A stretch of DNA of 62,000 nucleotides from Cristatella mucedo (Eukaryota > Bryozoa > Phylactolaemata > Cristatellidae), in assembly GCA_009760855.2 (NCBI GenBank), contig WPIO01000006.1, positions 9,975,001 through 10,037,000 on the forward strand, read 5' to 3'. This document shows, one piece after another, positions 10,859-20,524 of the stretch. Under the pieces are notes generated by a model. The model was not told where the DNA came from, made no database searches, and worked only from the letters and a program-made list of their open reading frames with translations. Position numbers and translations under genes: made by a program. The stretch's first letter is position 1, and every line of letters begins with the position of its first letter.

Positions 10859-11308
10859 TTGCCTATGAAAACAGCCCTTCTAGCCGTCAGGTTTTATCAC
10901 CTCATGGAAATAAACGAAAGAGACCTCAAAGGAAGTGGAGTTGACACTGCTGTTGAGGAACAAATCTTATCAGAAAAAGAAAAGATGGCAAGAAATCCTA
11001 AAGAGAGTTCTCAGCTGCATCAAGTTCTTGGTTTCTCAAAACCTGGCATTGCGTGGTCACCGGGGCCCCAAAAGAGTGTTGGCCTGGCCGGTGTGAGAAA
11101 CTTTGTAAACTTTTTGGGACTTCATCATCCAGCTCAGTACGATCCTCTTCTGCAATCACACCTGGACCGCGCCAAAATGAATATTAAGTCGGTCTCCTAT
11201 CTGTCTCCTCAAACCCAAAATGAGTTCCTTATTATAATTGTATCCACAATCAGAGACAAGCTACTCTGCAACATTCGGCGAAACAAGTACCGTGGAATTC
11301 TGGCTTAA
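10859..11308 (+). pseudogene. hAT-related (DUF4371/ZMYM-like) transposase fragment
   Basis: A 149-codon plus-strand frame. Around residues 77-91 it reads RNFVNFLGLHHPAQYDP, followed by LQSHLDRAK and then SYLSPQTQNEFLIIIVSTIR...NKYRGILA. This is the order of the DUF4371 block found at the start of the RNase-H fold in one group of hAT transposases and in domesticated ZMYM/ZBED relatives (NF..L...F.A..DP.L..HL, then the YLSP.IQNE.I helix, then KY..I.ADST). The frame stops exactly where the first catalytic aspartate (ADST) would be expected, and I found no continuation. The call is therefore a truncated remnant. The family is inferred from motif order only. Confidence 0.5.
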
Positions 11309-11309
11309 C

Positions 11310-12535
11310 TTATTTGGCACACCACGAGCTGACGTCTTGAATCACCACTAGATGCCTAAAGGAGATGTGAAATGTGGGGAGTTGGCAGTTAAATGAAGAA
11401 TCCGCCGAAGGACACAGATACCTGGAGAACCCAAGATGCCGGTCTCTCGGTAGAGATTTTAAGAATAAAGGAGGACTGCATAGACTGTCTCCCGACAAGA
11501 AATAACAAAAACTAGGTTTAACTGGCTCACAGATCTGCCAAATTTGGTTTCTTGTTGGAAATTTTGAGTAGCTTTTGAAGGCAAATGACCAGATCAAACT
11601 CCGCCAGTAATGTTTAAATCTTGGGTTTATATTGTTCAGACGTTGATGGATTAGGTACAACGAAATATGTTACTGTAAAATGCTTCTCGCTATACATCAC
11701 GACTCGGCACCGAAGATCCCCCCTCTGGAACTAATGTCTTTAATTGTCAGTTAGAGAAATGTGTTCCTTATTTGAGATAATCCAGTATTTAAGAGCATCG
11801 ATGGAGCAAGCTGGGCTTTCTGATTTGGTCTTGTTAAGCATAGATAAACAAATATTGGGAAGATATTGACTTGCAAATTGCAAAGATATTGACTGTAATA
11901 GATCAGTTTACCACGCTCAAGGCCAGAAAAATTCACTTGAGCTGTGATACCTTGTGTTACCTTGTGCCGGGACTACAATTAATAACTTTCTCGACTCGAT
12001 ATGCCAGCTAGCGTTTTTTTTGTATTTCACCTGTTGCGGAACTATTTTGCAGCTATGTTTGACAAGGGTGGGGCACCATTTGTAGCTTTGTCCCCGGGGT
12101 AGGTGAAAGGCATCACTATGCCTCTGACCCAGCGAAACCTTCAGGCTGCTCAAACTGGAAAAGAGGCAATTGCCTCAATAAACAGATACATGTCGCACTT
12201 GGCATCTTTCCGAGAGCTGAAGAACTTTGGGCAGCGTCATATACATTTAAGATCTGAACCCCACCGGCCTCGGTCGGCAAGCCTCGGTCGTCAAGCGGAG
12301 CGAACGCCTTGCAGGCTTTGCAGTGGCTGCAGCTAGAGCCTGATCCGATTCGTCCTTCTTGTGGCATGGAAGTGGCCGCTCATTATGCTTGTGGAGGACT
12401 TTAGCTTTGTTCCGCTAGTTCTGCCAGCCGCGTGGTCAGCGACGCACCAAATAACTAACCAGCATATAGATCGAGCTTTAGGCAGAGGTCACAAACGCAT
12501 GCAAACATACGTATACAATCGTGGCTGTACACTTA
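11310..12535. other. No gene seen
   Basis: Frames of up to 116 codons occur on both strands without recognisable domains. The expected downstream part of the transposase ending at 11308 is not visible here. Confidence 0.3.
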
Positions 12536-12539
12536 TATA

Positions 12540-12780
12540 TAAGGTCGTACACAAACACGCACGGACACGTTAGCACTCTCGTACACAGGCGCCCACCTAC
12601 ACAAACCAGCACGACATGAACACACGCACACAAAAATCACGAAAAACGCCCATTCACAACGTATGTAGCACAGGAAGGCACACATGCATGCAACACCTAA
12701 CAGGCACACATGCCCACAACATACGCAACACCTAACAGGCACGCATGCCCACAACATACGCAATCACAAAACAAAAATAC
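12540..12780. repeat. AC-rich low-complexity tract with 35 bp tandem duplication
   Basis: A CA/CACG-rich tract. Within it a 35 bp unit starting GCAACACCTAACAGGCAC is present twice in tandem (12690-12724 and 12725-12759), and the two differ at one position. The valine/cysteine-rich minus-strand frame across it is a by-product of the composition. Confidence 0.75.
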
Positions 12781-12859
12781 ACGAGATCAACCAGCGTTGC
12801 TCTTTTTTGGCCCCACTTAACTAGGCAGCGCTCAGCAAGCGTCCATTGCACGAGAAAGT

Positions 12860-13740
12860 ATGTCAAAAAAGCCCACGAACAGCAAGCTGACGGCTGGTCG
12901 GCACCCTGCTGTGTAACATCCACTTACTTTGCTGCGAAGCAGGCCTCAGAAACAGCGCGGGCGCCGAGGCTCCTCCGCGCGAGGCAGGCGCGAGCTGACA
13001 CTGGCCGGCTCGAATCGCCAGCAGCGACGTCAGAAAGGCGTCCCGGGAAGTCGAGGCAAGACCGGCGTCACCCCCCTCGCCGAAGTAAGAGGTACACGGA
13101 CCGGAGACACCGGCTGCTGGGGGGGGGGGGCTCGCAGGGAAGCCGGATAGCGACAACGACAAGAGCGCGTGCCATCGCTGAACGACGGGCGAGCGTCGCG
13201 AGTCGGTCCTCCAAAGACCTACTAAACAATTTCGAAGAATCTTGCAATGACCTGCACTGACCTAACAAAAAATTTCGAAAAATCTTGATCGGTATTAGCG
13301 GTCGCCGGCGGCTAGCCAGCCAGCGTGGGTTAGCCCCGTATGTTGTCAGCGAAAATCGTAGCAGTGAGTGGGCCACCGATGAGGGAGGCAGGCGCAACGG
13401 CGAGCCGACCGCAATTGCTGGCTGGCTATACAATAATAAACGGCACCACGGTTGCGAGCGACCATGCGTCGTCACACGCTCGGGGACCCAAACTTGCTCG
13501 GGTCATCCACAAATGCAGTTTTTTGTAGAGCATACTTTTATCGAAACAAAGACTTTACGTACACTGGAGCAACTCGTTTCTTTATATAGCTTCGCCAACA
13601 TTTGGTAGCTCTCACGTTCGGCTGGCTACCTATTAATAATCGGCCACTAAGCGAGCGCCGCGGTCCGTACCAAGCGACGGCGGCTACCGCAGCGCGCGGC
13701 TCACTTTAACTGGGCGTTATCTTAACAGTGCCAGCACAGT
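12860..13740. other. CpG-rich island, no assigned gene
   Basis: Strongly GC- and CpG-rich compared with the surroundings, with a G run at 13119-13130. It is open in several frames on both strands (up to 171 codons on +, 135 on -), but the products are arginine/serine/alanine-rich and no domain is visible. A short imperfect direct repeat around AATTTCGAA-GAATCTTG lies at 13228-13288. It may be the promoter region of the candidate exons that follow, but nothing proves it. Confidence 0.35.
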
Positions 13741-13818
13741 TTTAATGAACGGCGGCCTGAGCTCCAACTGGATCTCAAGGGCGAAGATGGAGGAGGGGCT
13801 TCACTACTTTGCTAGCAG
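13740..13818 (+). CDS. Candidate exon a (unknown protein)
   Basis: The segment lies between an acceptor-like CCAGCACAG (ending 13739) and a donor AGCAG/GTGATG (GT at 13819-13820). One frame reads LMNGGLSSNWISRAKMEEGL followed by HYFAS and leaves two bases for a split codon. Those two bases (AG) join in phase with the first base of the candidate exon at 14125 to give serine. I do not recognise the protein. The acceptor lacks a good pyrimidine tract. A possible alternative partner exon lies at 13935-13975, where TTTTTCAG precedes a segment reading AFGFDDGRSFLLT and CAG/GTAAGC follows. It is in phase with this exon but not with 14125. Coding status is uncertain. Confidence 0.25.
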
Positions 13819-13852
13819 GTGATGTGGCTAACGCTCGGCTCTGCATACATGC

Positions 13853-13854
13853 AC

Positions 13855-13905
<51 letters not shown>

Positions 13906-13912
13906 TATATAC
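13853..13912. repeat. AT dinucleotide microsatellite
   Basis: About 60 bp of near-perfect (AT)n with single G and GC interruptions. It lies inside what would be the intron between the candidate exons at 13740-13818 and 14125-14305. Confidence 0.95.
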
Positions 13913-14124
13913 GGACAACCTCCGAATTTTTCAGGGCATTTGGATTCGACGACGGTAGGTCGTTTCTTCTCACAGGTAAGCATTTTTCTGGCGCACGTTT
14001 GACGCGACGATGCACGCCTGACGAAATGGCGTCATCTTAAGAATTTCATCGTTCGGCGCTCTACAGTAGCTGCTTACGACGGTAATTCAACGCACCTGCC
14101 TTAAGGTCTTTAGTGACATTATAG

Positions 14125-14305
14125 TACCCGCGACGACGACGACGACTCGCCCCTCGTCGCGAGTAGCGTGCTTGAGAACTACTTCCGGCTGATCCCGGAT
14201 GAAGAGCTGCAGAACGTCGTCGCGCGCAGCTTTGCTCCATTAGCGCCGGCAACTAGCTACTCAGAAAGAACATCTAAACAGCTAAAACTCCCTTGCTCCA
14301 TACAG
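14125..14305 (+). CDS. Candidate exon c (unknown acidic/helical protein)
   Basis: After an acceptor-like ACATTATAG (ending 14124) one plus-strand frame stays open for 60 codons. It starts with a run of five aspartates, then SPLVASSVLENYFRLIPDEE, then LQNVVARSFAPLAP, and reaches TCCATACAG/GTGTAA, where either a weak donor follows or the frame ends after one more codon at TAA (14309-14311). The codons mostly end in G or C and the product looks like an ordinary globular helical segment, unlike the shadow frames. I do not recognise the family. The upstream frame is closed by TGA at 14114, so an upstream exon is required; the candidate at 13740-13818 fits in phase. No homologue is known to me. Confidence 0.3.
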
Positions 14306-14900
14306 GTGTAATTGAAAATGGTTTGCCCGCTTTTGCCAGCTGTTATTTCTTGTGACCCCTGCGACGGCAGATCCGGGGAGTCCCACGGAGGCGCAAGCGT
14401 GGACTATGCGGTTAGGGGGGCCTCGAAACTGCGTTCCTCTCAAGCGTACATATACGCAGCACGAGTTTGTGAATCGCCGGAGTTGGCAGCACACACACAC
14501 ACACACGCACGCACGCGTACGCACGTGCGCGTGATCGCGCACGCACGCAAGCACGCACGTGCACTTAGCAATTTGCATAACCACCGGTCCCAGGTAAACG
14601 CGTTCGTGCCAATTATAAGAGCAGCAGACACGTGCGCAACACCAATTGTGTAACCCTTGACCGCAGGTGTGGCGTTCTCGCTAATTATAACAGCAGCCGG
14701 CGGGCATACATTGATTGGGGGGGCGCACTTAATAGCGAAAAACAGGTGAGACACTGAGAGGGAAAACAAGACAGGCATTTTAGGCATTTTTGTTTAGGTC
14801 CACCGAGCCTGTGGTCACCACAAACCATTGGTCGGTTGCACTGGACCTCACGAGCAGTTTGCTGCTAGGCATTGGCGGTCGGGTTGGGAGGGGGGAGGAC
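14306..14900. other. No gene seen; AC/GC microsatellite
   Basis: A (CA)n tract merging into alternating GCAC/GTGC lies at 14491-14562 and produces artificial His/Thr- or Val/Cys-rich frames. The rest has no supportable feature. Confidence 0.5.
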
Positions 14901-14994
14901 GACCGGCGGTCGCTCGCGGGCGCCTTGCGCCTGCGCGCAAGCGCAAGGACCGCCTATCGCTCGCCGGCGCCTTGGGTCTTCGCGCAAGTAAAAT
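14901..14994. repeat. 47 bp tandem duplication, GC-rich
   Basis: Two diverged units, 14901-14947 and 14948-14994, share the order GACCG, TCGCTCGC, GGCGCCTTG, CGCGCAAG. The first unit also contains the palindrome-like TTGCGCCTGCGCGCAAGCGC. Confidence 0.7.
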
Positions 14995-16780
14995 ACAAGC
15001 GCCACACGAACCCGCGCGCGCGCACATGCAAACGCAAATGTGTGCTACTTTCATGTGAACGATTAGCAAAAAAAATTGGGTCTACGACCGTTCTTCATCA
15101 GCACTGATGCGTAAAGATTTTCTTCGGTGAAAGCATACATTAAAACGGAAATGGTAGCGGATCCGTGGAAGGGTTCTTGATAGAATCGTATAGCGGCCCG
15201 CAGTTCCCCAAGTGCCGACTGACCGCTACCGACCACCAGAAGGCACGTGCTACATTGACATGTGTCATTGTCGTACGCATAATTGTTATTCCTTGGCCGT
15301 TCAACATTCGGCTGCGAGTGGCTTATAAATACTTCGCGATGCGGGAGACGGCAGTAACGGGGGATAAGCGTGACAGTCCGTGAGAAGCTTCCGAGTTATC
15401 TGTAGACGTTGAGCTCGAGTTTTAGCCTTGTGTCGAGGACATGCAAATTCAAATTGACACGTTAGAGCTAGGCTGCACAATTTTCTCATAGTCAATGGGA
15501 AAACGACCGTTCACAATTGTCTTTCACCAGGAGCTGCTGTCGCCGTAGCGTTCACATTGACGTTGTGCTCTTGCCAGCGGAAAAACCTGTAACGTCCCTT
15601 GATGGGTACCGCTTAGCGCTTTGCCTAAGCATGGCACACAACTGTCAATAGCGTCGTTTTTAGGCTTCTTGTGGATCGTGACGGACGTCGAGATGACAGG
15701 TAGAAGTTATGGTTTAGTTAGCAAGAAACCCCTATCGACAGACTTAGTTCGCATGAGCGATAGAATAGAGAACGGCTCAGATAGAGCCACTGAAAATTGA
15801 TCAATTTGTAATTGACAGGTTTTATTAATGTGATTCAAGTTTCATTTTTTTCACCTGATGGTATTGCGCTCAAATGATATCATTTGTCCATCGCTTGCTA
15901 AACTTGCACTCGAACGTGCAAGACGATTTTAGTCGAGCTTTCTTTTGAAACGGAATAGTGAGCATTTACTGCATCGCTGTAGAATTTTCTATCTCAAAAA
16001 CCCATGCGAATTAATCCAATAGATCCATTCGAATTGCTCATAGACAGATTAATTAACAAATGATAAATTCAGCCTTTGGTTCTGCTCATCAAGTACCCTA
16101 AGGCAAGACCAAGCAGCAAGTCAAGACGAGCCGTCTTTATTATTCGGATTTAAAGCAATACAAACAATTGTTTCAAGGTTCACTGTTACACGCTCAGCAA
16201 AGGCACGTGAGCTCTGATTCATGCCTTGTGGTCACCAGACCAGAAGTGTGCCACTTATATCTTCTCTAGAGTTTGAGCATTGTTGTTATGCAATGCTGTA
16301 CGCGATAGCAGTGTTATAACCTCGAGTTTTAGCTCTGGCTTGTGGTTAAGGGCTGGCGAAGGGAACCATCAGCTATTCCTTGACTTAACACACTGTTCAT
16401 GCCCGGCTGACTTTAGTAGTTCCATCTAAAATTGAGCCTCGCTCGGGAGAAACACTTTGAAGCCGGTGGCAAGCAGCTTACTAGCCCTTCTAAAATAATG
16501 TATTCTCCATTTTGAGAGTGCCACAAGTGGCACGCAAAGAGCTCGGAAGCCTGTTTAGATCCCCCACGTCGAAAACTATTTTTATACACCTCAAATTTTA
16601 AAAATAATTTGCAGCCTGTGTTTGGAGCCTAGCACTCGGCCACAGGCACCAGCAAGGCCCGCCGCTCAGCAGGTCTCTGCAGACTGTCTAACGAGAATGA
16701 CCCCTTTAGTACCTCTAAAACTTGATAGCTCTGTAAATTAAATTATAGCCTCTTTGGCAATCGACCATGAACATGCACAC
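14995..16780. other. No gene seen
   Basis: Mixed-composition sequence turning AT-rich after 15700. Short frames only. No match to the window's repeat families. Confidence 0.35.
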
Positions 16781-16784
16781 GGAA

Positions 16785-17192
16785 GACTCCAATTAATTAA
16801 CTTTACCTCGTACGAACCCTTAAAAGATTTTGGAGACCGTGCCTTTAGTTCACATGGTCCCACAGCCCCGAGCTTACTCCCGAATGACGTCACGACATCC
16901 CTGACTGAAAATTTTGAAAACGCGCATGTTTATGACAGCATTTGGTGGTCCTTGTGATTCGTTTTTTGTGTGCTTACGCGTGCTGACACTTTGACTGCTG
17001 CTACTGACCCTATCCTTGACCCTGTGCATGTCCCATCTAAAAATGTTATGCTCCTTGATGGCATTGCGAATGTTACCACTAATCATTTAGTCACGCTTTA
17101 TTTACAGCATCTCTTAAGTGTCTAGAAAGAGATTCAATTCTGAGGGCGCTAAAAAATGTATTAGTACTATTATCATTACTATTACTATTACA
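16785..17192 (+). mobile_element. L2-clade LINE, 3' end
   Basis: Begins within the end of the RT ORF (the TCGTACGAACCC and GGAGACCGTGCCTTTAGTTC blocks, translated as SNP-x-FGDRAFSSHGP) and runs through the UTR to a mutated hairpin and an interrupted ATT/ACT tail ending near 17192. Confidence 0.85.
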
Positions 17193-17194
17193 TA

Positions 17195-17990
17195 TTACAC
17201 CACACTGCCTACCACGCTCCCTTCTTTCTTTAAAGGCCTTGGTATGCGGTCAATCTCCGGCTTACGCAAAACTCCTACGGCTCTTTCTGAGCTTTCCTGC
17301 CACGATTATTTCATACCACCCAGCCACAGCCAGACATACATATGTCCACCACTAATACTTCACGTGAAATTTGGGATTGTATGCCTCTTCTTGGACCAGC
17401 CTGCATCCTGTATGCATTAAGTAGAGCCAGTCACATGGCCTTGACATTGCTGAGCGAGCATCCAAAGAGCTGCCTAATCGCGGAGCTTTTCCATTTCTAA
17501 TGGCGTCGCGCCCATGGCTACTAGCGCTCGTCCCAACATTTATTCATCATCAGCAGAAATGATGACAGCTACTGTAGTGCGTGCTGCTTCTCTTATAGTT
17601 CAGGCTCTTTCTGAGTGTAAACATGTCACCCCAAAAACTGACTCTTTTACGTGTGGTTCGTTGTAACCGAATACCAAGCGACAAAACTTGCCTTCTCCTT
17701 CCGATAGCAGCTGGAGATTCGGTTGTGGTTTGTCTGTCATATGGTAGTCTACAGCTGGTCGCACGTCGTCTACTGTACCTTCTAAGGGGATTAACTGTGC
17801 AAGCTTGATTTCTTAACGGCCTTCAAGTGCATATCTTTTGCTACGTACACCCAATGTTTGCCCCTGACCGCGTACTGCAATCCCGTGCTCATGCATAACG
17901 CAAAAAGCACCCGTAGGTCGCCGAATGGTGGAGAAGGAAAACGTGGACCCTGCCGTAGGGAATATACGAACACTTCGGATGACCGTTTCT
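17195..17990. other. No gene seen
   Basis: A 100-codon plus-strand frame from 17118 starts inside the L2 tail and continues without a recognisable domain. A frame of 123 codons on the minus strand (18162-17791) runs out of a SINE. Neither is supported. Confidence 0.35.
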
Positions 17991-17994
17991 TTTT

Positions 17995-18180
17995 GCCAGT
18001 GAGCCGATTACCATGAATACACGGGTTTTCGTTCGTAAGATGCTCGCAATTCACGACCCGTGCTGTGGGTTCGAGTCCTGCAGCACACAATCCTTTATTG
18101 CCAGCTCCAGCGCCGGCGATAATCGCTAAGGCCCTTCCGTTACTATTTGTTTGTATAATCACGCTGTTTAATCAGCCGAC
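17995..18180 (+). mobile_element. SINE-I copy
   Basis: Box B is GGTTCGAGTCC near 18067, followed by CAATCCTTTATTGCCAGCTC, the GCGATAATCGCTAAGGCCC part and the end TCACGCTGTTTAATCAGCCG. A second copy follows head to tail at 18188. Confidence 0.75.
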
Positions 18181-18187
18181 CTTATCC

Positions 18188-18348
18188 TTTATCTTGGTCC
18201 AAGGGTGATGTGATCGAACTTTGCGCACTAGTTCGTTGGCTCTAGTCCTCCAGCCTGTGAATCTCTACTGTCCACTCCAAGCTAGGTGATAGTCGCTCAG
18301 AATCTCCTGCTTCTATGTAAATGAGGCTGCTCGAATCAGCTGACCATT
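18188..18348 (+). mobile_element. SINE-I copy, second of a head-to-tail pair
   Basis: Box-B-like GGCTCTAGTCC near 18240, then CTCTACTGTCCACTCCAAGC and GAGGCTGCTCGAATCAGCTG at the end. More diverged than its neighbour. The pair lies about 400 bp upstream of the secreted-protein gene. Confidence 0.65.
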
Positions 18349-18712
18349 ACTTAAAACTTTACTTTTATGAGATAAATTGCGTGTACCCGCAGAAAATCGC
18401 GATGAAATCAGTTCGAAGATTGAACACCACGCGTGTAAGGGTATAGCTGCCCGAATGAACTCCGAAGGATTTGTCGTTCGGCTGGACGCGCGACTAAACG
18501 GTTTGTTGAGTCAGAAGAGCTCGTGGTACAACGGGTAGCCCGATTAAGGAGGATTGCTGTAAATTTTCCGATGGCGAGGCTTGGCCTTGCTCTCCCTTTC
18601 GGCAGGCGACGTCCCGCTTCTGTGCGAGACTCGGTGCGAATGGCGCCGGCGGGCGCCATAGCGCCATCCTCTGCCGGTAGCAGCCGCAGCAGTCGACGCG
18701 GGCGACTTGGAT

Positions 18713-18720
18713 CTCGTTGC
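18713..18720 (+). other. Possible splice acceptor in front of the secreted-protein gene
   Basis: CTCGTTGCAG, followed by GAGAGCGG, would place a 3' splice site 36 nt before the proposed start codon at 18757. It would be consistent with a 5' UTR intron. The pyrimidine tract is modest and no donor partner was identified. Confidence 0.25.
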
Positions 18721-18756
18721 AGGAGAGCGGCAGCTCCAGCAGCAGAGCCTTTCGCT

Positions 18757-19770
18757 ATGCACATTCGATGGTCGTTGCTCGTCGTCGCCGCTGCCATTCT
18801 CAGCTCGCAGAGAGGAATGGCGGCGCTGCTTCTGGGTGGCGGTGGCGGCGATCCTCTGAGCAACTCCACACGCTACGGCGGTCACTTGGGCGGCGGCGGA
18901 CGCGAGACGTCGCCGCCGGCGCACCGCCTCCCAGCTTCGGTTGCGAGCGACGGCGGCAGCGCGCATGGAAGTCAGCGGATTACCATGAGCGCAAGCGAAT
19001 ACGACGCCGTGCGGCCGCTCATAGAATGCTGCGCCGCGAGTTCGCCGGAGGCCAACAAAATGCCGTGCCTGGAGATGTTCGCCGCCAGCTGGCAGCGTCT
19101 GGGCCTCGCGATACGCAGCGACGCATTCGTCGGCGGCGAGGAGGCGTTCATGTTCTTCCAACTGATGCACTGTGCCAGCTCGCGCAGAGCAGCGGTCCGA
19201 GATCGGTGCGCTCGCGGCGTGCTCGGAAGTCACCGGGAGCGCGGGGTCGCCGTCGACGCGCTCGTCGTGCGTCGCGGCGCGGTCGCGCCGTCGCGAGTCG
19301 CTGCCTCGGCAGCGACCCCCGGCGGCGGTCGCCACGAGTCATCCGAGCTCCTCTGGCTCTGGGGCGTCTCGCTGCCAGTAGACGAGCTGCTCTCGGCACC
19401 CGAGGCGCAGTTCTACAGGCGCCTCGTCGAGTGCTCCGCCTACGGGCTCGAGGAGGAGGGGCAGGAGGGGGCGTTCGCTGGCAGACGACAGTGCGCGCAC
19501 GAGTACCTTCGGCGCTGGGAGCGAATGGGCATCGTGGTGCCTCGTCGCAGGCTGCTGAGTGCCCGCGAGAGGATTCTCCTCTGGGACTTGCTCGGCTGCG
19601 AAGGCTTTCCCGCCGCGTCTGCGTACCAGGCGGCGTGTCTTCTGACGCGCATCAGCGCCGCCCAGAAAGCGGGCGTGCACACTGAGCATCTGTTAGACGC
19701 TAGCTTGACGCATCGCTTGAATTCACTCGATGGAAATGGCGGAGCTACACAGGAGCCAGGCCACAACTAG
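18757..19770 (+). CDS. Secreted protein with four two-cysteine repeats, unknown family
   Basis: An intron-free, GC-rich frame of 337 codons. The start is chosen at 18757 because it begins a signal peptide (MHIRWSLLVVAAAILSS, cleavage probably near residue 20). The frame is open back to 18523 and that part reads as basic low-complexity sequence. A Gly-rich linker with an N-glycosylation site (NST, residues 36-38) follows. Then come four diverged repeats. Each has Glu ten residues before the first Cys, Leu three before it, a second Cys, and Gly twelve after the second Cys. Cysteine pairs are 91/104, 139/151, 226/246 and 281/294; Glu are 81, 129, 216, 271; Gly are 116, 163, 258, 306. Repeats 1 and 3 also share Trp eight after the second Cys (112, 254), and 1-2 and 3-4 form two similar halves. 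One extra Cys is at 92. AATAAA at 19825-19830 closes the gene. Inference: an extracellular disulphide-stabilised helical repeat protein. I do not recognise the family and propose no function. Confidence 0.8.
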   Translation: MHIRWSLLVVAAAILSSQRGMAALLLGGGGGDPLSNSTRYGGHLGGGGRETSPPAHRLPASVASDGGSAHGSQRITMSASEYDAVRPLIECCAASSPEANKMPCLEMFAASWQRLGLAIRSDAFVGGEEAFMFFQLMHCASSRRAAVRDRCARGVLGSHRERGVAVDALVVRRGAVAPSRVAASAATPGGGRHESSELLWLWGVSLPVDELLSAPEAQFYRRLVECSAYGLEEEGQEGAFAGRRQCAHEYLRRWERMGIVVPRRRLLSARERILLWDLLGCEGFPAASAYQAACLLTRISAAQKAGVHTEHLLDASLTHRLNSLDGNGGATQEPGHN

Positions 19771-19824
19771 AAATGCGGTCGGCCCCCGTACTGGCGCGGA
19801 ACTGGGTCTGACCAGAGTGATATC

Positions 19825-19830
19825 AATAAA
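19825..19830 (+). terminator. Poly(A) signal AATAAA of the secreted-protein gene
   Basis: Canonical AATAAA 54 nt after the TAG stop (19768-19770). It supports a short 3' UTR and a real transcription unit on the + strand. Confidence 0.7.
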
Positions 19831-19924
19831 TGTAACTGTGAAGCAGCAGCACCAGCTGCTGCATCCGATACTGCTTTGCGACCCCCTCGCATCTTTATTT
19901 CGGCGCCACTGAGCAGCCACTACT

Positions 19925-20520
19925 GTTCTTTAGATCTTCGCTACTCGCTCGGTGGTTCAGCTTGACAGGAAGCTGTCATGCAGACATGCGTGGATGTTTG
20001 GAAAAAGTGCTCCGGCTGTCGTAAACAGCGATCCAAACTGTTCGTCACCGTCTAAACCTGCTAAGGAAATTACGAGAATAAATTTTAAAAAAGCAATTCA
20101 AGCCTCTGAAACTGTTTGGCGACTATTAAACCACATCACGGTACGCTGTTCTAACCTTGATCTCGACCTGTCCAAGTAAACTGAACTAAACAAAAAACTA
20201 GGATTCTTAACGATGCATATGCTTTATTGCGGTTATTCTTCAGAGATGCAGAAATGAGCGTCATTTTCGTTCAATGTATCTACTTGCAGAAGAAGTTCAA
20301 GTGCCTCTGCTAATACCATGCTTGCACGAATAAGGAGACGGAAGCTTTAGTAAAGAGCGATTCCAGAATACGGTTAACTTCGCTTATAAGAATAAGCTCG
20401 GGCAGGCAAATAGACATTTCTATATACGGAGCATTCCCATATGCAGAGTGAGACTAATATTGCTTAAAACTTAACAAGAGTTCTATATTGTCAATTTAGG
20501 AACATAAAGCAATCAAGGCA
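19925..20520. other. No gene seen
   Basis: AT-rich spacer between the secreted-protein gene and the Tigger relic. It may include the untranscribed 3' flank of the transposon, but I could not find its terminal repeat. Confidence 0.3.
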
Positions 20521-20524
20521 CACA

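Noticed and set aside
12690-12759. CRISPR-like or satellite array
   Set aside because: Only two adjacent 35 bp units without spacers in an AC-rich tract; a simple tandem duplication in a eukaryotic sequence.
12745-13260. 171-codon plus-strand frame (and 135-codon minus frame) in the CpG island
   Set aside because: Low-complexity basic products, competing frames on both strands, no domain, no signals.
18544-19335. 263-codon minus-strand and 322-codon second plus-strand frames overlapping the secreted-protein gene
   Set aside because: They are open because the sequence is GC-rich; the products are Arg/Ala/Ser-rich without signal peptide or repeat pattern, whereas the chosen frame has both plus a poly(A) signal.
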